From an uncultured Phascolarctobacterium sp. (GTDB taxonomy: Bacteria; Bacillota; Negativicutes; Acidaminococcales; Acidaminococcaceae): a stretch of 64,000 nt of DNA. Where the stretch lies: positions 62,001 through 126,000 of the forward strand of contig CAUDEF010000003.1 in assembly GCA_958448515.1 (NCBI GenBank), written 5' to 3'. Below the pieces are notes generated by a model. That model did not search any database. It saw nothing but the letters and a program-made list of their open reading frames with translations, and was not told where the DNA came from. Positions within the stretch are counted from its first letter, which is position 1; each line of letters opens with the position of its first letter. Both the position numbers and the translations under genes were made by a program. Of the stretch, positions 8,632 to 18,650 are shown piece after piece.

Positions 8632-9144
8632 ATGAAAATTTCAGCAATACTCACCATGGCTCTGTTACTAAATTTCGGTCATTTTTGTCTTACTGAAGCA
8701 AGTACCCCACAGGAGAAAGGAAATATTACCATGCGGACAGAAACTTTTGCAACTGTTTTTGAACGAGGTCCTAAAAATGATGCTTATGCTAAATATTTTA
8801 CCGGTCAAAGTTATTTAAACATGCTGTCTTTGGAACAGGTAGTTATCGGCAACGTAACTTTTGAACCAGGCTGCCGTAATAATTGGCATATCCACCACGC
8901 GGCAGAAGGCGGCGGTCAGATTCTGCTTGTTACAGGTGGACGCGGTTATTATCAGGAATGGGGCAAAGCTCCAAGAGAACTTCATCCCGGCGATGTAGTA
9001 AATATCCCAACGGGAGTTAAGCATTGGCACGGTGCGGCTCCGGACAGCTGGTTTGCCCATCTGGCAGTTGAAGTTCCCGGAAAGCAAACTTCCAACGAAT
9101 GGTGCGAACCTGTCAGCGATGAAGAATATAATAAATTAAAATAA
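8632..9144 (+). CDS. Exported cupin-domain protein
   Basis: The 170-residue product has an N-terminal signal segment (hydrophobic about residues 3-18) and a single cupin domain with the metal-binding HIHH...E motif (NNWHIHHAAEGGGQ), G-rich strand turns, and the second motif PGDVVNIPTGVKHWHGA. The ATG at 8632 follows AAGGAAGG. Cupins paired with CMD proteins are common and may form a two-enzyme or bicupin-like unit; the substrate is unknown. The final part, with EWCEPVSDEEY, is typical of this subgroup. Confidence 0.87.
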   Translation: MKISAILTMALLLNFGHFCLTEASTPQEKGNITMRTETFATVFERGPKNDAYAKYFTGQSYLNMLSLEQVVIGNVTFEPGCRNNWHIHHAAEGGGQILLVTGGRGYYQEWGKAPRELHPGDVVNIPTGVKHWHGAAPDSWFAHLAVEVPGKQTSNEWCEPVSDEEYNKLK

Positions 9145-9145
9145 G

Positions 9146-9185
9146 AAAAAGACTGAAAGTATATTAACCATACTTTCAGTCTTTT
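9146..9185. terminator. Bidirectional intrinsic terminator
   Basis: AAAAAGACTGAAAGTAT stem with a 7-nt loop and its exact complement. It serves the cupin gene on plus and the addB-addA-small protein operon on minus. Confidence 0.85.
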
Positions 9186-9202
9186 TGTTTATATTCGCAA
9201 TT

Positions 9203-9397
9203 TTACATGCCACTTATACGACAAAGAAAATATACAACAGATACAGCCAGTGCTCCATACACTTTATTTAACAATTTACGCTCATCAAAACCATCTTTAT
9301 TGGCTTCACGGCACATTTTTACTCCATAAAACTTCATCCAAAGCGCAAAGCAAAAAAGAAAAATAACAATATAATCCCATGTATCAAACTTATCCAT
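9203..9397 (-). CDS. Small membrane protein
   Basis: A 64-residue protein with two predicted membrane helices (about residues 8-24 and 46-62) joined by a charged loop (REANKDGFDERK). The AGGTGG ribosome site 6 nt before the ATG and its place 17 bases after addA support a real gene. I do not recognise the family. Its function is unknown; co-transcription with addA does not prove a link. Confidence 0.65.
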   Translation of the reverse strand: MDKFDTWDYIVIFLFCFALWMKFYGVKMCREANKDGFDERKLLNKVYGALAVSVVYFLCRISGM

Positions 9398-9414
9398 TTA
9401 CTACCACCTATACA

Positions 9415-12400
9415 TTATTTCTGTGAACATAAATAATTATACGGGCAATTAGTACATACTGCAAGATTACAGGAAAAATCTTTTTCATCATTCTTTTTAA
9501 GACTGATTTCTCTGAAAAGCTTATCTGCCAGCTCCAGATATGTCTTCTCATCTTCATCAAAGCTAATTACACTAAGATTTTGCAGAAAATGCAGCTCTGC
9601 TGATTTAACTTTCTTGCCGGTAATCTTTTCAACAGCATTTTTATAAAGAGCAAGCTGCAGCATATAACCAGGCTTGGGTGATTTTTTAGTATCAGGATTG
9701 CCAGTTTTAAAATCAACAATAGTCAGCGAACCATCACTGTTTTCATAAATACAGTCTATAATTCCTGTTAATATAAACTGCTCTTTGCCAAAAGTAAATT
9801 TTACTTCCCGCTGATGCAAAGCCGGAATAGCTGCAAATAACTCACTGGTAATATAATTTTTGAACAGCTTTTCCGCCGGTTCTGCAAAATAAAAATTACC
9901 ATCAGCAATATTTCCCACAGCGTATGCAAAAGCTTTGTCAGCATCACCAGCATATTTTTCCAGTGCCTGATGAACAATTTGTCCGATAATATGCGGCGGT
10001 AATTTTTCTTTTCCGTCATATTGAGGCTCCAGTGCCGGAAGTTTGGCAATGTAATGATAAAAGTACTGACGCTGGCAATAAAGATAAGTCTGCAGTGAAG
10101 TTGCCGAAAATGCACTCTGCCCTGTTAATTCATATTTATCTGCAGGCTTTAGAAAATCTTCATCAAAGCAGATACTCTTTTCAGCTACATCTGATGGTGA
10201 AAAATTATCCTGCAAATAAAGCTTTGCATCAATTTGTTCTATTATTACTGTTTCATTTTGGTTCAAAATGTTTTGCAGAATCTGCATCCATGTTTCAGAA
10301 TTGCTCTGTTTTAAACTGCTGTTAACTCCACCGGACATAATAAGTCTGTTTTTGGCTCTGGTCATGGCAACATACAGCTGTCTGTAACGCTCTGCCGCCT
10401 GAAGAGTTTTTTCCTCTTCGCGTATATTTTCCCAGATGTTAGTTTCTTCAGTAGTACCACCTTCCAGGGTTACTTTAAAACCCAGTCCAAGCTTTTTACT
10501 GAACTTGATTTCTGCAGTATCACTTTGCATCTTGGCATCTAAAAACGGTAAAAATACTGTATCAAACTCCAGTCCTTTGGACTTATGAATGGTCATAATT
10601 GTCACAGTATTTTCAGTATTGATATTGGCATTTGTTTCTCTTCCTGATAAGGAAATAATGTTTTGCGTATATTCAAGCCAGCTTCCTAAAGTACCATGTT
10701 TGCCATTGCTGAACTCAACAGCCAGCTGACGCAGTTTTTTTACGTTAGCAAGTGTAGCAGTTCCATTTTCCTGCAGAGATAAAACTGCCTCTATATGCAA
10801 TTTATGCCATACTTCCTGCCATAAATCAACTAAAGATAACACTGCAGAATTCTGCCTCAGCTGCTGCAGCACAGCAACAGCTCTTGACAACAGATTTTGC
10901 TGCTCTGGTTTTACTGTAATCCTGCACTGCTGCATTGCTTCCCACATACATTCTGCACTGCCTTTTTGAATAAACAAGGCTGTAATTGTTTCATCATCCA
11001 GTCCAAAATAGGGGGAGCGCAAAATACCGGCAAGCTCAATGCTATTTGTTTTATTATGCAAAAAAGCAAATAAATTAAGCATATCAAGAATTTCCTGCTG
11101 CTCATAAAAGCCCTTGCCATCAACCACCTGATAGGGAATACCGCATTTGTCAAAAGCATGTGTAAACACATCACATTTTGTCATCGCACCAAGCAGTACA
11201 GCCATTTTTTCATAGCCAGTCCCCATTTTATGCAGTTCCTGAATTTTTTCTGCAACTACCAATGCTTCAGTATCACGAACAGTATCTTTAGTTTCTTTGT
11301 CATAAATTATCTGCAAAAAAAGAGGCTTCTCCATACTGGTGCCATGGGCGTTAAGCGGTTCAAAATAAATATCCTGCTCCCTGTTTTCGCCTAAAAGCTG
11401 CGGAAATACTTCATTACAAACATTTAATACTGCATCAACAGTTCTAAAATTATCTGCCAGCGTAATCTCCTTACCTCCCGCAGCTAAAATATCTTTCTTT
11501 ACCTGCGCAAAAACACTGACATCAGCACCACGAAATCTGTAGATTGATTGCTTAGGATCACCTACTATAAACAGCTTATTATTTTTTAACTGTTCTTCGG
11601 CTCCTCCGCATAGCAGATAAATAAGCTGTTTTTGCTTCTCATTAGTATCCTGAAATTCGTCAACCATAATATAACGATATTTTTGCTGATATTTTTCGCA
11701 TAAATATGAGTTTTTTTTCAGCAATGACAGTGCAAGATTTTCCAAATCATCAAAGCTTAAAACATCATTAGCTATTTTTTTCTGCAAAATATAATCAGCA
11801 ATATCTTTTATGACCTGCTGCCATGCAGCAGCAATATTTACGGCGCAGGCATCAGCAGCTGCAAGAGATAAGGTTTCTCTGAGTTCTTTTATATCACCAA
11901 TCAGCTCTTTTAGCACGCCATCTTTTCTGATGCCTTTAAAATAACCGTCAAATACAGAAAAATCTGCCGGATGCTTTCTGATTGCAGTAAGTATTGCATC
12001 CAAATTTTCCGCCAGCGGCTGCAGCTGTTCCTGCTTTTTGGCAGTTGCTTCTCCGCGGCGTGATACCAAAGTGCATAAGCAATGACATAAAATTTCTTTA
12101 TTTGCATCTGCCTTTTGCAAACTTTGTACGTAAGGCTTGCTTAAATCACCAAACCTGATTATTTCATCAAATACAGCTGCAAGTGTTATCAGCATATTTA
12201 ATACAGAATGTACTCCATACTGCCCGATTAAAAGCTCCAAAGGCTGATCTTTCTGATGCAGCTTTTGTCTGAAATAGCTTTTTATGGTTTTTTCCAAAAA
12301 TGCAGCACTCTCAAATTCTTCGGCAACCTGAAAAGCAGGATCAAGTGCAGCCTCCACGGGATTTTCCTTTAAAATGCGATTGCACAGGCTGTGAATGGTA

Positions 12401-12714
12401 GTAATCTGCGCTTTTTCCAGCTGCTGCAGCTGTTCTTTCCAAAAAAGACTGTTAACAGTATCCTCTTTGCATAATTTTTCTATACCGCTGCGCACGCGTT
12501 CTTTCATCTCTGCAGCTGCTTTTCTGGTAAAAGTAATAGCCAGAATATCACTGACTCCAATATTTTTATTTTCAGCCAATGTTCCCTGTCTCAAAATATG
12601 AATGTATCTTTCTACCAGAACTCTTGTTTTACCGCTTCCTGCTCCCGCTGATACAGCCACGTTTCTGTCAATGGTAACTATTGCTTCCTGCTGCGCTTTT
12701 GTAAAGTCAGTCAT
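9415..12714 (-). CDS. addA: AddA helicase-nuclease subunit
   Basis: AddA is the 3'-5' helicase and nuclease of the AddAB end-resection machine. The 1099-residue protein has Walker A AGAGSGKT near residue 25, Walker B with VDEFQDTNE near 350, VGDPKQSIYRFRGAD, TIHKSKGLEFD, the VAMTRAKNRL motif VI, and a C-terminal PD-(D/E)XK nuclease with GIIDCIYE and VDFKTG near 1000. It also has a Cys in YLYCQRQ (about 880) and a terminal C-x2-C-x5-C (CTNCPYNYLC), an iron-sulfur staple pattern usually seen in AddB. The start codons ATGATG overlap the end of addB. Confidence 0.95.
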   Translation of the reverse strand: MTDFTKAQQEAIVTIDRNVAVSAGAGSGKTRVLVERYIHILRQGTLAENKNIGVSDILAITFTRKAAAEMKERVRSGIEKLCKEDTVNSLFWKEQLQQLEKAQITTIHSLCNRILKENPVEAALDPAFQVAEEFESAAFLEKTIKSYFRQKLHQKDQPLELLIGQYGVHSVLNMLITLAAVFDEIIRFGDLSKPYVQSLQKADANKEILCHCLCTLVSRRGEATAKKQEQLQPLAENLDAILTAIRKHPADFSVFDGYFKGIRKDGVLKELIGDIKELRETLSLAAADACAVNIAAAWQQVIKDIADYILQKKIANDVLSFDDLENLALSLLKKNSYLCEKYQQKYRYIMVDEFQDTNEKQKQLIYLLCGGAEEQLKNNKLFIVGDPKQSIYRFRGADVSVFAQVKKDILAAGGKEITLADNFRTVDAVLNVCNEVFPQLLGENREQDIYFEPLNAHGTSMEKPLFLQIIYDKETKDTVRDTEALVVAEKIQELHKMGTGYEKMAVLLGAMTKCDVFTHAFDKCGIPYQVVDGKGFYEQQEILDMLNLFAFLHNKTNSIELAGILRSPYFGLDDETITALFIQKGSAECMWEAMQQCRITVKPEQQNLLSRAVAVLQQLRQNSAVLSLVDLWQEVWHKLHIEAVLSLQENGTATLANVKKLRQLAVEFSNGKHGTLGSWLEYTQNIISLSGRETNANINTENTVTIMTIHKSKGLEFDTVFLPFLDAKMQSDTAEIKFSKKLGLGFKVTLEGGTTEETNIWENIREEEKTLQAAERYRQLYVAMTRAKNRLIMSGGVNSSLKQSNSETWMQILQNILNQNETVIIEQIDAKLYLQDNFSPSDVAEKSICFDEDFLKPADKYELTGQSAFSATSLQTYLYCQRQYFYHYIAKLPALEPQYDGKEKLPPHIIGQIVHQALEKYAGDADKAFAYAVGNIADGNFYFAEPAEKLFKNYITSELFAAIPALHQREVKFTFGKEQFILTGIIDCIYENSDGSLTIVDFKTGNPDTKKSPKPGYMLQLALYKNAVEKITGKKVKSAELHFLQNLSVISFDEDEKTYLELADKLFREISLKKNDEKDFSCNLAVCTNCPYNYLCSQK

Positions 12715-15691
12715 CATCTTCACCTCTGTGCTCTGCAAGTAAATTAACACGGCAAATGTTTTTTAAGGGACAGTACGGACTGCACTTTTTAGCAGGCCAG
12801 GTCAAAAAGTTTCCATCGTAAATAGCACTTGCATATTTCTGCAGCATTTTCTGCCCTTCATCTTTAAAAGTCTGCCAGGAATTATCCGCATCAGGATAAA
12901 CTTTTTCGTTACACTTAAAACTGCTGCCTACAGGTTCAAACGCAATACTTCCTTTTCTCTCAGCATCCTTCAGTACAAAATATCCTCCGCCGGAAATGCA
13001 GTCACTGCCATATAAATTTTCTGCAGCCAGAAGATATACCGGCAGCTGTAAATCCAGTCCCGCAAGCAAATCTTTTGTACCTGGAGCCGTTGAACGTTTA
13101 TAGTCAGTAATAAAAACCTTCGTGCCATTACTGTCTATGCGGTCAATTTTTCCTGTTATAACAATCTGCTCTCCGTCAGAAAGTTTTACAGCAAGTGCCT
13201 GCTGACCTTTAAACTCTTTCTCTGTAGCCACAGGAACATAATCCTGCCAGAGCTGCTGTTCACGATATTCTGCTCGCAGCCATCTGGACAGAATATTTTT
13301 CAGTCTGTTTAAATCGGCAAGCCATAAAATATTATCATTTTTCATCTCGGCATCAGCATACTTAATCTTACTATCAAGAATTTCCCATAATTCCGACTGC
13401 AATGTTTCAAAATCATACCCGCAAAGCTTTTTGTGCAGATATCTGCCGACAAATTCAGCCAAAACTTCATGCAGCAGACTGCCTTCATCCGCAGGATCAA
13501 CTAATTCTGATTTTTCTTCTGCACCTGCTTCTTTCCATATCTGCTCTCCAAGATATCTGAACGGACAAGCAGCGTATACTTCAAGCTTAGAAGCACTGAA
13601 TACACGGCCTGCTTTCGTCTTTATTAATGTGCGTAAAGCAGAATCTTCAATTACCCCATTATAAAGATTATTAGTCTTGCGGTTTAGATCTGCAAACGCA
13701 GCCAGATAAGCTTCAGTACCGATTTTATCTTTAAGCCACTGTGCATTACAATCTCCTGCCTGACAAAGCACCTCCTGTATTGATGCCTGTTTTTTATCAC
13801 AGTCCTGTTGCAGACTGATATTTGCAAAAAGTTTTGTCACTGACTCAAGGTAAGCAGAAGCTCCTGCTCTGTCATCCTTAAACCATGTAAGCAACAAATT
13901 TTTTCTGCAGGCGGATATTGCTGACGCAAAAAAGAAAGCATCTTCTGCGTACGCCTGAGCCGTATTCGGCATATCAATACCATATGCCAGAAGTTCAGCT
14001 CTCTCCTTATCATTATAAATCCAGTTTTCACTTGCTCCGGCCGGAAACTCTCCTTCTCTCAGCCCCATTATGAAAACATAATCAAAGTTTCTTCCCTGAG
14101 CATTAACAACCTCCGTTACAAAAACTCCATCAGCTCTGCCGTCTGTCAAAGTAAGTTCCGCTTCATTCAGACTATCAGTTAAAATTTCCTGAAACTCGGT
14201 AAGGTTAAACTGATTGTTCTGCATTTTACAATTTGTATAGTCTGCATTCAAGCTGTCCAGACAGTTAAGCAATTCACTCTTGGTCAGCAAAGCACTTTTT
14301 AATCCGGATATATTTATTTTACCTTCTTTGTACAGAAGTCCTAATCTGTGTTCCAAATCAAACTGCTCAATAAATTCTTTCAGCAGAGAAGTAAACTCGT
14401 TTATAGCAGCCTCCTGCGGAAGGGCAGATAAAAACTGGTCTACCATTGATAAGGCATCATCACCATATAATTCACGGCATTTAATTTGTACATTACTGCG
14501 AGAAGTATAATACACATCATTGCGTAAATATGCTGTTTTTTCACAATCAGTAAAAATAAGTTTGCCAAATTCTGAAGCCAGAAGAGCAAAATATGCTTCA
14601 GCACCTTCTCTGTTATCCTGCTTGGCCTTTAAAAGCAACAGTATAAACTCAGTAAGCGGCTGAACGATAAGTTTGCCTGTAGCCGGCAATGACAGGGGTA
14701 TGCCATATTCATCAGCTATTTGCTTTATCCCGCCATACTCATCCAAATCGCGTACTGCTACTAAAATTTCACTTTCCGGCACACTCTGTTCTTTTAGCAA
14801 GGCTTTTACTCTTGTCAGAACCCACCTTATTTCTTCTTCACGGCTATTCAGCTGATGTAACGCAATATTGCCGCAAGGCATTGGTGCTGCTTCACTAAAA
14901 ATATTATTTATAAGATGCTTAATATCATTATTTCTCTCAGTCTGAGCTGCCAGCTTGTGTAATCGACAGAATCCTGCCAGATAACCATAAGTATTTTGTA
15001 CAGGATTAAAAACCTCCGGCCTGTTTTCTTCATACATCAGCCCGATATGCAGGTTACAGTGTCTGGCAAGTTTTTTTAAAAATTCCAGCTGCAGCACATC
15101 AAAACTGTAAAAATCACTGATATAAATATTTTTCCACGGAACCTTAACCTGCTCCTGTTCCAAAACATAAATGGCCAACCTGTATTTTCCCTCCAGATCA
15201 AACCAGTTTTCATTTTTCAGGTAGGTTCTGTACAGGCTGTACAGCTGGGCTATTTCGGCGTCTTTCTGTCCGTCATAACCTGTTCTGCCCCAGTTCAGCA
15301 ATGTATCCGTAATCTGTTCTTCTGTAGCACCGCTTCGAGATAGCTGACCAACCAAAGAAGCTGCTGCTTTTATAAAGCCTTTTTTGGATACCAGTTTATC
15401 AAAATAGGCAAATTTCCCTTTTGATGCCAGATATTCTATAAGTTCTCTTGTTATCAGTTCCTGACTGCGCCTGTTTATCTCGTTAAAATCAGCATAACCG
15501 TTGCTGTTTAATATTTTATTGGCAAGCGTATCAATACCGGTACAATTGACATTTGCTTCCAGCTGAGCCTGTCTTCTTAAATATCGATTGGGCAGAACAA
15601 GAATGCTGTCCCGATAATCATAACTACATATCTGTTCATAAAACAGACTGCGGGCACTTTCTCCCAGCGGCACACAATATAAATCAGCCAT
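12707..15691 (-). CDS. addB: AddB helicase-like/nuclease subunit
   Basis: AddB recognises recombination hotspot sequences and supplies the second nuclease. The 994-residue protein is shorter than Bacillus AddB. The N-terminus keeps VLPNRYLRRQ but has no Walker A; PLGESARSLFY stands where it would be. The nuclease domain is intact: GKIDRIDSNGTKV and ITDYKRST near 845-862, a Cys in YAACPFRYLG near 707 and CSPYCPLKNIC at 967-977 for the 4Fe-4S cluster. It is the first gene of the addBA operon, with a short gap to the UDG-like gene upstream. Confidence 0.92.
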   Translation of the reverse strand: MADLYCVPLGESARSLFYEQICSYDYRDSILVLPNRYLRRQAQLEANVNCTGIDTLANKILNSNGYADFNEINRRSQELITRELIEYLASKGKFAYFDKLVSKKGFIKAAASLVGQLSRSGATEEQITDTLLNWGRTGYDGQKDAEIAQLYSLYRTYLKNENWFDLEGKYRLAIYVLEQEQVKVPWKNIYISDFYSFDVLQLEFLKKLARHCNLHIGLMYEENRPEVFNPVQNTYGYLAGFCRLHKLAAQTERNNDIKHLINNIFSEAAPMPCGNIALHQLNSREEEIRWVLTRVKALLKEQSVPESEILVAVRDLDEYGGIKQIADEYGIPLSLPATGKLIVQPLTEFILLLLKAKQDNREGAEAYFALLASEFGKLIFTDCEKTAYLRNDVYYTSRSNVQIKCRELYGDDALSMVDQFLSALPQEAAINEFTSLLKEFIEQFDLEHRLGLLYKEGKINISGLKSALLTKSELLNCLDSLNADYTNCKMQNNQFNLTEFQEILTDSLNEAELTLTDGRADGVFVTEVVNAQGRNFDYVFIMGLREGEFPAGASENWIYNDKERAELLAYGIDMPNTAQAYAEDAFFFASAISACRKNLLLTWFKDDRAGASAYLESVTKLFANISLQQDCDKKQASIQEVLCQAGDCNAQWLKDKIGTEAYLAAFADLNRKTNNLYNGVIEDSALRTLIKTKAGRVFSASKLEVYAACPFRYLGEQIWKEAGAEEKSELVDPADEGSLLHEVLAEFVGRYLHKKLCGYDFETLQSELWEILDSKIKYADAEMKNDNILWLADLNRLKNILSRWLRAEYREQQLWQDYVPVATEKEFKGQQALAVKLSDGEQIVITGKIDRIDSNGTKVFITDYKRSTAPGTKDLLAGLDLQLPVYLLAAENLYGSDCISGGGYFVLKDAERKGSIAFEPVGSSFKCNEKVYPDADNSWQTFKDEGQKMLQKYASAIYDGNFLTWPAKKCSPYCPLKNICRVNLLAEHRGEDDD

Positions 15692-15723
15692 ACTTACCTC
15701 CGTACAGTTCTTTTATATCAAAT

Positions 15724-16404
15724 TTAATCAGTATTATATATTTCTTCTATTGCATCAAGTAATGTGTAGTATAAAACACTCCTTGAAACTCCGCGATTAT
15801 TTGGATGCCAGAAATCTATATAGATAGTATTGTTATATTTACAATAATTAATTCCTCTGGATGTATGCTTCCAAACGCTATTTTTCCATCCCATTATTTT
15901 ACATAAATATCCAGATGCACCACCACAAATTACAATATCAGGTTTATAAATTGCCAGCTGTCTTCGTATGTTAACTATATTAATAAAATCAGAAAAATAT
16001 TCATCAAACTTTTTCTGATCTACACTTGCACTGCCTGCAGTTTTTTTCATGTTAACTAAGCAAATATGTGCAAGCATCGCTTTTTGTACTTCTGCTTTTG
16101 CTGTTTCACTTTTTACTTTATCCCACGCAACCTTGCTTCCATGTAAAATCCCATACTGCCACCTTATAATAATATCTATAGTTTGAGAACGGGTAACAGT
16201 ACCACAGGCATATTCACGCAAATAACAACGCTCATCCCATTCTTCATCTGCGCCATTTACTTCCTTCAGTAAATAGATTACCTTTATTGCGCTGCTATTC
16301 CAAGTATCTTCATCAACTACTCCATCAGCAATAAAATAATCATTGTGAAATAAATTTTTCCATTCTAAAAAAAGCTCATTTTCCTGTTCTCTTATACTTT
16401 TCAT
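15724..16404 (-). CDS. Unknown protein with a possible uracil-DNA-glycosylase-like fold
   Basis: The 226-residue protein is not a close match to a family I can name. Three blocks look like the UDG superfamily: a strand with VIYLLKEVNG near residue 40, KPDIVICGGASGYL near 155 and IDFWHPNNRG near 200, where the HP pair corresponds to the catalytic-loop region. It starts after an AGGAAG-like site and lies 32 bases upstream of addB, so it may be co-transcribed with a DNA repair enzyme. The role is an inference. Confidence 0.5.
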   Translation of the reverse strand: MKSIREQENELFLEWKNLFHNDYFIADGVVDEDTWNSSAIKVIYLLKEVNGADEEWDERCYLREYACGTVTRSQTIDIIIRWQYGILHGSKVAWDKVKSETAKAEVQKAMLAHICLVNMKKTAGSASVDQKKFDEYFSDFINIVNIRRQLAIYKPDIVICGGASGYLCKIMGWKNSVWKHTSRGINYCKYNNTIYIDFWHPNNRGVSRSVLYYTLLDAIEEIYNTD

Positions 16405-16455
16405 AAAACACTTCCTGCTACAGTATTATATTTATTATAACTGTTAAATAGATAC

Positions 16456-16490
16456 AAAAAAACCCTGCATCATAAAATGCAGGGTTTAAG
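16456..16490 (-). terminator. Intrinsic terminator of glyQS
   Basis: AACCCTGCAT stem, 6-nt loop, complement, then seven T residues on the minus strand just after glyS. Confidence 0.85.
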
Positions 16491-16502
16491 ATTTAAAATA
16501 TT

Positions 16503-18650
16503 TTATTGTACGATGTGTGCAATATCGCCTACAGCATGAGTTACATCTTTTACTGCAGAAAGTAATGCTAAGCGGTTATTTTTAATTTTTTCATCATTAT
16601 CCATAACCATTACATCTTCAAAGAACTGATTTACAGGAGCAACAAGTTTGCATCCCATTTGCAGAACAGCAGCATAATCATATTTAACGGTTGCTACAAC
16701 AAGATCAGTATTTACTGCAACAACAGCATCATGCAATGCTTTTTCAGACGGATGCTGGAACAGACCGGTGTTAATAGCTGTTTCAGTTTCAATCTTTTTG
16801 CAGAGGTTGGATACACGAGTTGCAGCCTGAATAAATGCTTCCGCATCAGCAGTTGCCACAAAGCTGTTTAAAGCCTGTGCTCTTAAATACATATCTGCAA
16901 TATCATCATTACGGTCATCAGCTAAAACTGCATCTACAACGTCATAGCGGATGCCTTGTTCAATCATCATATTTTTCAGACGTTGTTTAATAAATTCCAT
17001 AATCTGCAGAGACAGTTTGCCTGCTTTTTCTGCAGGAATGTTTAAGAGATAAAGCATACCGGTCAGAAGCTTTAACATAGACAAATGATATTTGCCGTCA
17101 ATGATAATGTTAATTACGCCCAGAGCCTGTCTGCGAAGTGCATAAGGATCCTGAGAACCTGTAGGAGCAAGGCCTCTGGAGAAAGTAGCGGCAATGTTAT
17201 CCAGTTTATCAGCGATGCCTACAATGCGGCCAATGTCACTGGAAGGAAGCTCATCACCTGCAAAGCGAGGCATATAATGTTCAAAAATGCCCTGTGCTAC
17301 AGCATCAGCTTCGCCGTCAAGTTTAGCATATTCACGGCCCATTACGCCCTGTAATTCAGTAAATTCAATAACCATGCCTGTTACCAGATCTGTTTTGCAC
17401 AGCAGCGCGGTACGGCCAAGATTTTCCTTATCAACTTTAATGTTCAGTCCCATGGTAATCATGTTAACAGCATCTACGAGGCGATTGCTCTTGTCATACA
17501 TATTGCCAAGGCCTTCCTGGAAGGATACGGTTTTCAGTTTTTCCAGACGGTCTATCAGTTTCAGCTTACGGTCTTCATTAAAGAAGAATTCTGCGTCACT
17601 TAAGCGAGCACGCAGTACGCGTTCATTACCATGAGCAACAACATCCAGATTTTCTCTGCCGCCATTACGTACAGTAATAAATTTGTTCAGCAAAGAACCA
17701 TCTTCATTTAATACAGGGAAATAACGCTGATGCTCACGCATAGGAGTGATGATGCATTCTTTGGGCAGTGCAAGGTATTTTTCTTCAAATTTACCGCACA
17801 AAGCAGTAGGCCATTCAACCAGATAATTTACTTCTTCCAGCAAATCTTCACTGATTTCAGCTCTGCCGCCTTCAGCTACAGCAAGATCAGTTACCTGCTG
17901 ACGAATAACTTCGCGGCGCTCATCCTGATCAACCATAACAAAATGATCATTTAATACTTTTTCATAATCATCTGCGCAGGGAATTTCTACAGCACCTTTG
18001 GTTCTCATAACAGCAGAAGCCACAGTATTGGTTACCTTGCTGGCAACTTTTTCAAAGAAGCCCTGAGCATCTTTGGCATCAGTTACAGAAGGACTCATAA
18101 AACGATGTCCGCGGGAGAATTTGCCGGATTTTACACCAGTAATTTCTACAGGAATAACTTTATCACCAAATAAAGCTACCATCCAGCGGATAGGACGAAC
18201 AAAACGGAAATCATGATCTGCCCAGCGCATGTTTTTCGGGAAAGTAAGAGAAGTGAGAATATCCATGAGCAATGACGGCAGCATTTCAAAAACAGGCTGT
18301 CCAGCCAGGTGTTTTACAGCATAAACATATTCTCCGCGTACTTCCAGATCTTTTACGTCTACACCCTGTCCACGAGCAAAGCCCATAGCAGCTTTGGAAG
18401 GTTCATTGTTAACATAGGCAATTTTTACAGAAGGACCTTTAGCTTCAACAACACTGTCTTCCTGAGATTCTGCAACACCTTCAGCAATAAAGGTCATGCG
18501 GCGCGGAGTACCATAAACTTTAACAGCTGCAAAAGGAATACGCAGCTCTGTCATTTTCTTTTCAGCTAATTCTTTTAATTGCGCTAAAATTCCCGGCATA
18601 AATTTCGCAGGAATTTCTTCTGTACCTATTTCAAATAATAATTTTTCCAT
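16503..18650 (-). CDS. glyS: Glycine-tRNA ligase beta subunit
   Basis: This is the beta subunit of the alpha2beta2 bacterial glycyl-tRNA synthetase, which provides tRNA binding and HD-domain functions. The 715-residue length is normal. Visible signatures are LLFEIGTEEIPAKFM at the start, FPKNMRW, REHQRYFPV and the DPYALRRQALGV segment with its following anticodon-binding-like helices. Its ATG overlaps the glyQ stop (TAATG), giving tight coupling. It is controlled by the T-box upstream of glyQ. Confidence 0.98.
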   Translation of the reverse strand: MEKLLFEIGTEEIPAKFMPGILAQLKELAEKKMTELRIPFAAVKVYGTPRRMTFIAEGVAESQEDSVVEAKGPSVKIAYVNNEPSKAAMGFARGQGVDVKDLEVRGEYVYAVKHLAGQPVFEMLPSLLMDILTSLTFPKNMRWADHDFRFVRPIRWMVALFGDKVIPVEITGVKSGKFSRGHRFMSPSVTDAKDAQGFFEKVASKVTNTVASAVMRTKGAVEIPCADDYEKVLNDHFVMVDQDERREVIRQQVTDLAVAEGGRAEISEDLLEEVNYLVEWPTALCGKFEEKYLALPKECIITPMREHQRYFPVLNEDGSLLNKFITVRNGGRENLDVVAHGNERVLRARLSDAEFFFNEDRKLKLIDRLEKLKTVSFQEGLGNMYDKSNRLVDAVNMITMGLNIKVDKENLGRTALLCKTDLVTGMVIEFTELQGVMGREYAKLDGEADAVAQGIFEHYMPRFAGDELPSSDIGRIVGIADKLDNIAATFSRGLAPTGSQDPYALRRQALGVINIIIDGKYHLSMLKLLTGMLYLLNIPAEKAGKLSLQIMEFIKQRLKNMMIEQGIRYDVVDAVLADDRNDDIADMYLRAQALNSFVATADAEAFIQAATRVSNLCKKIETETAINTGLFQHPSEKALHDAVVAVNTDLVVATVKYDYAAVLQMGCKLVAPVNQFFEDVMVMDNDEKIKNNRLALLSAVKDVTHAVGDIAHIVQ

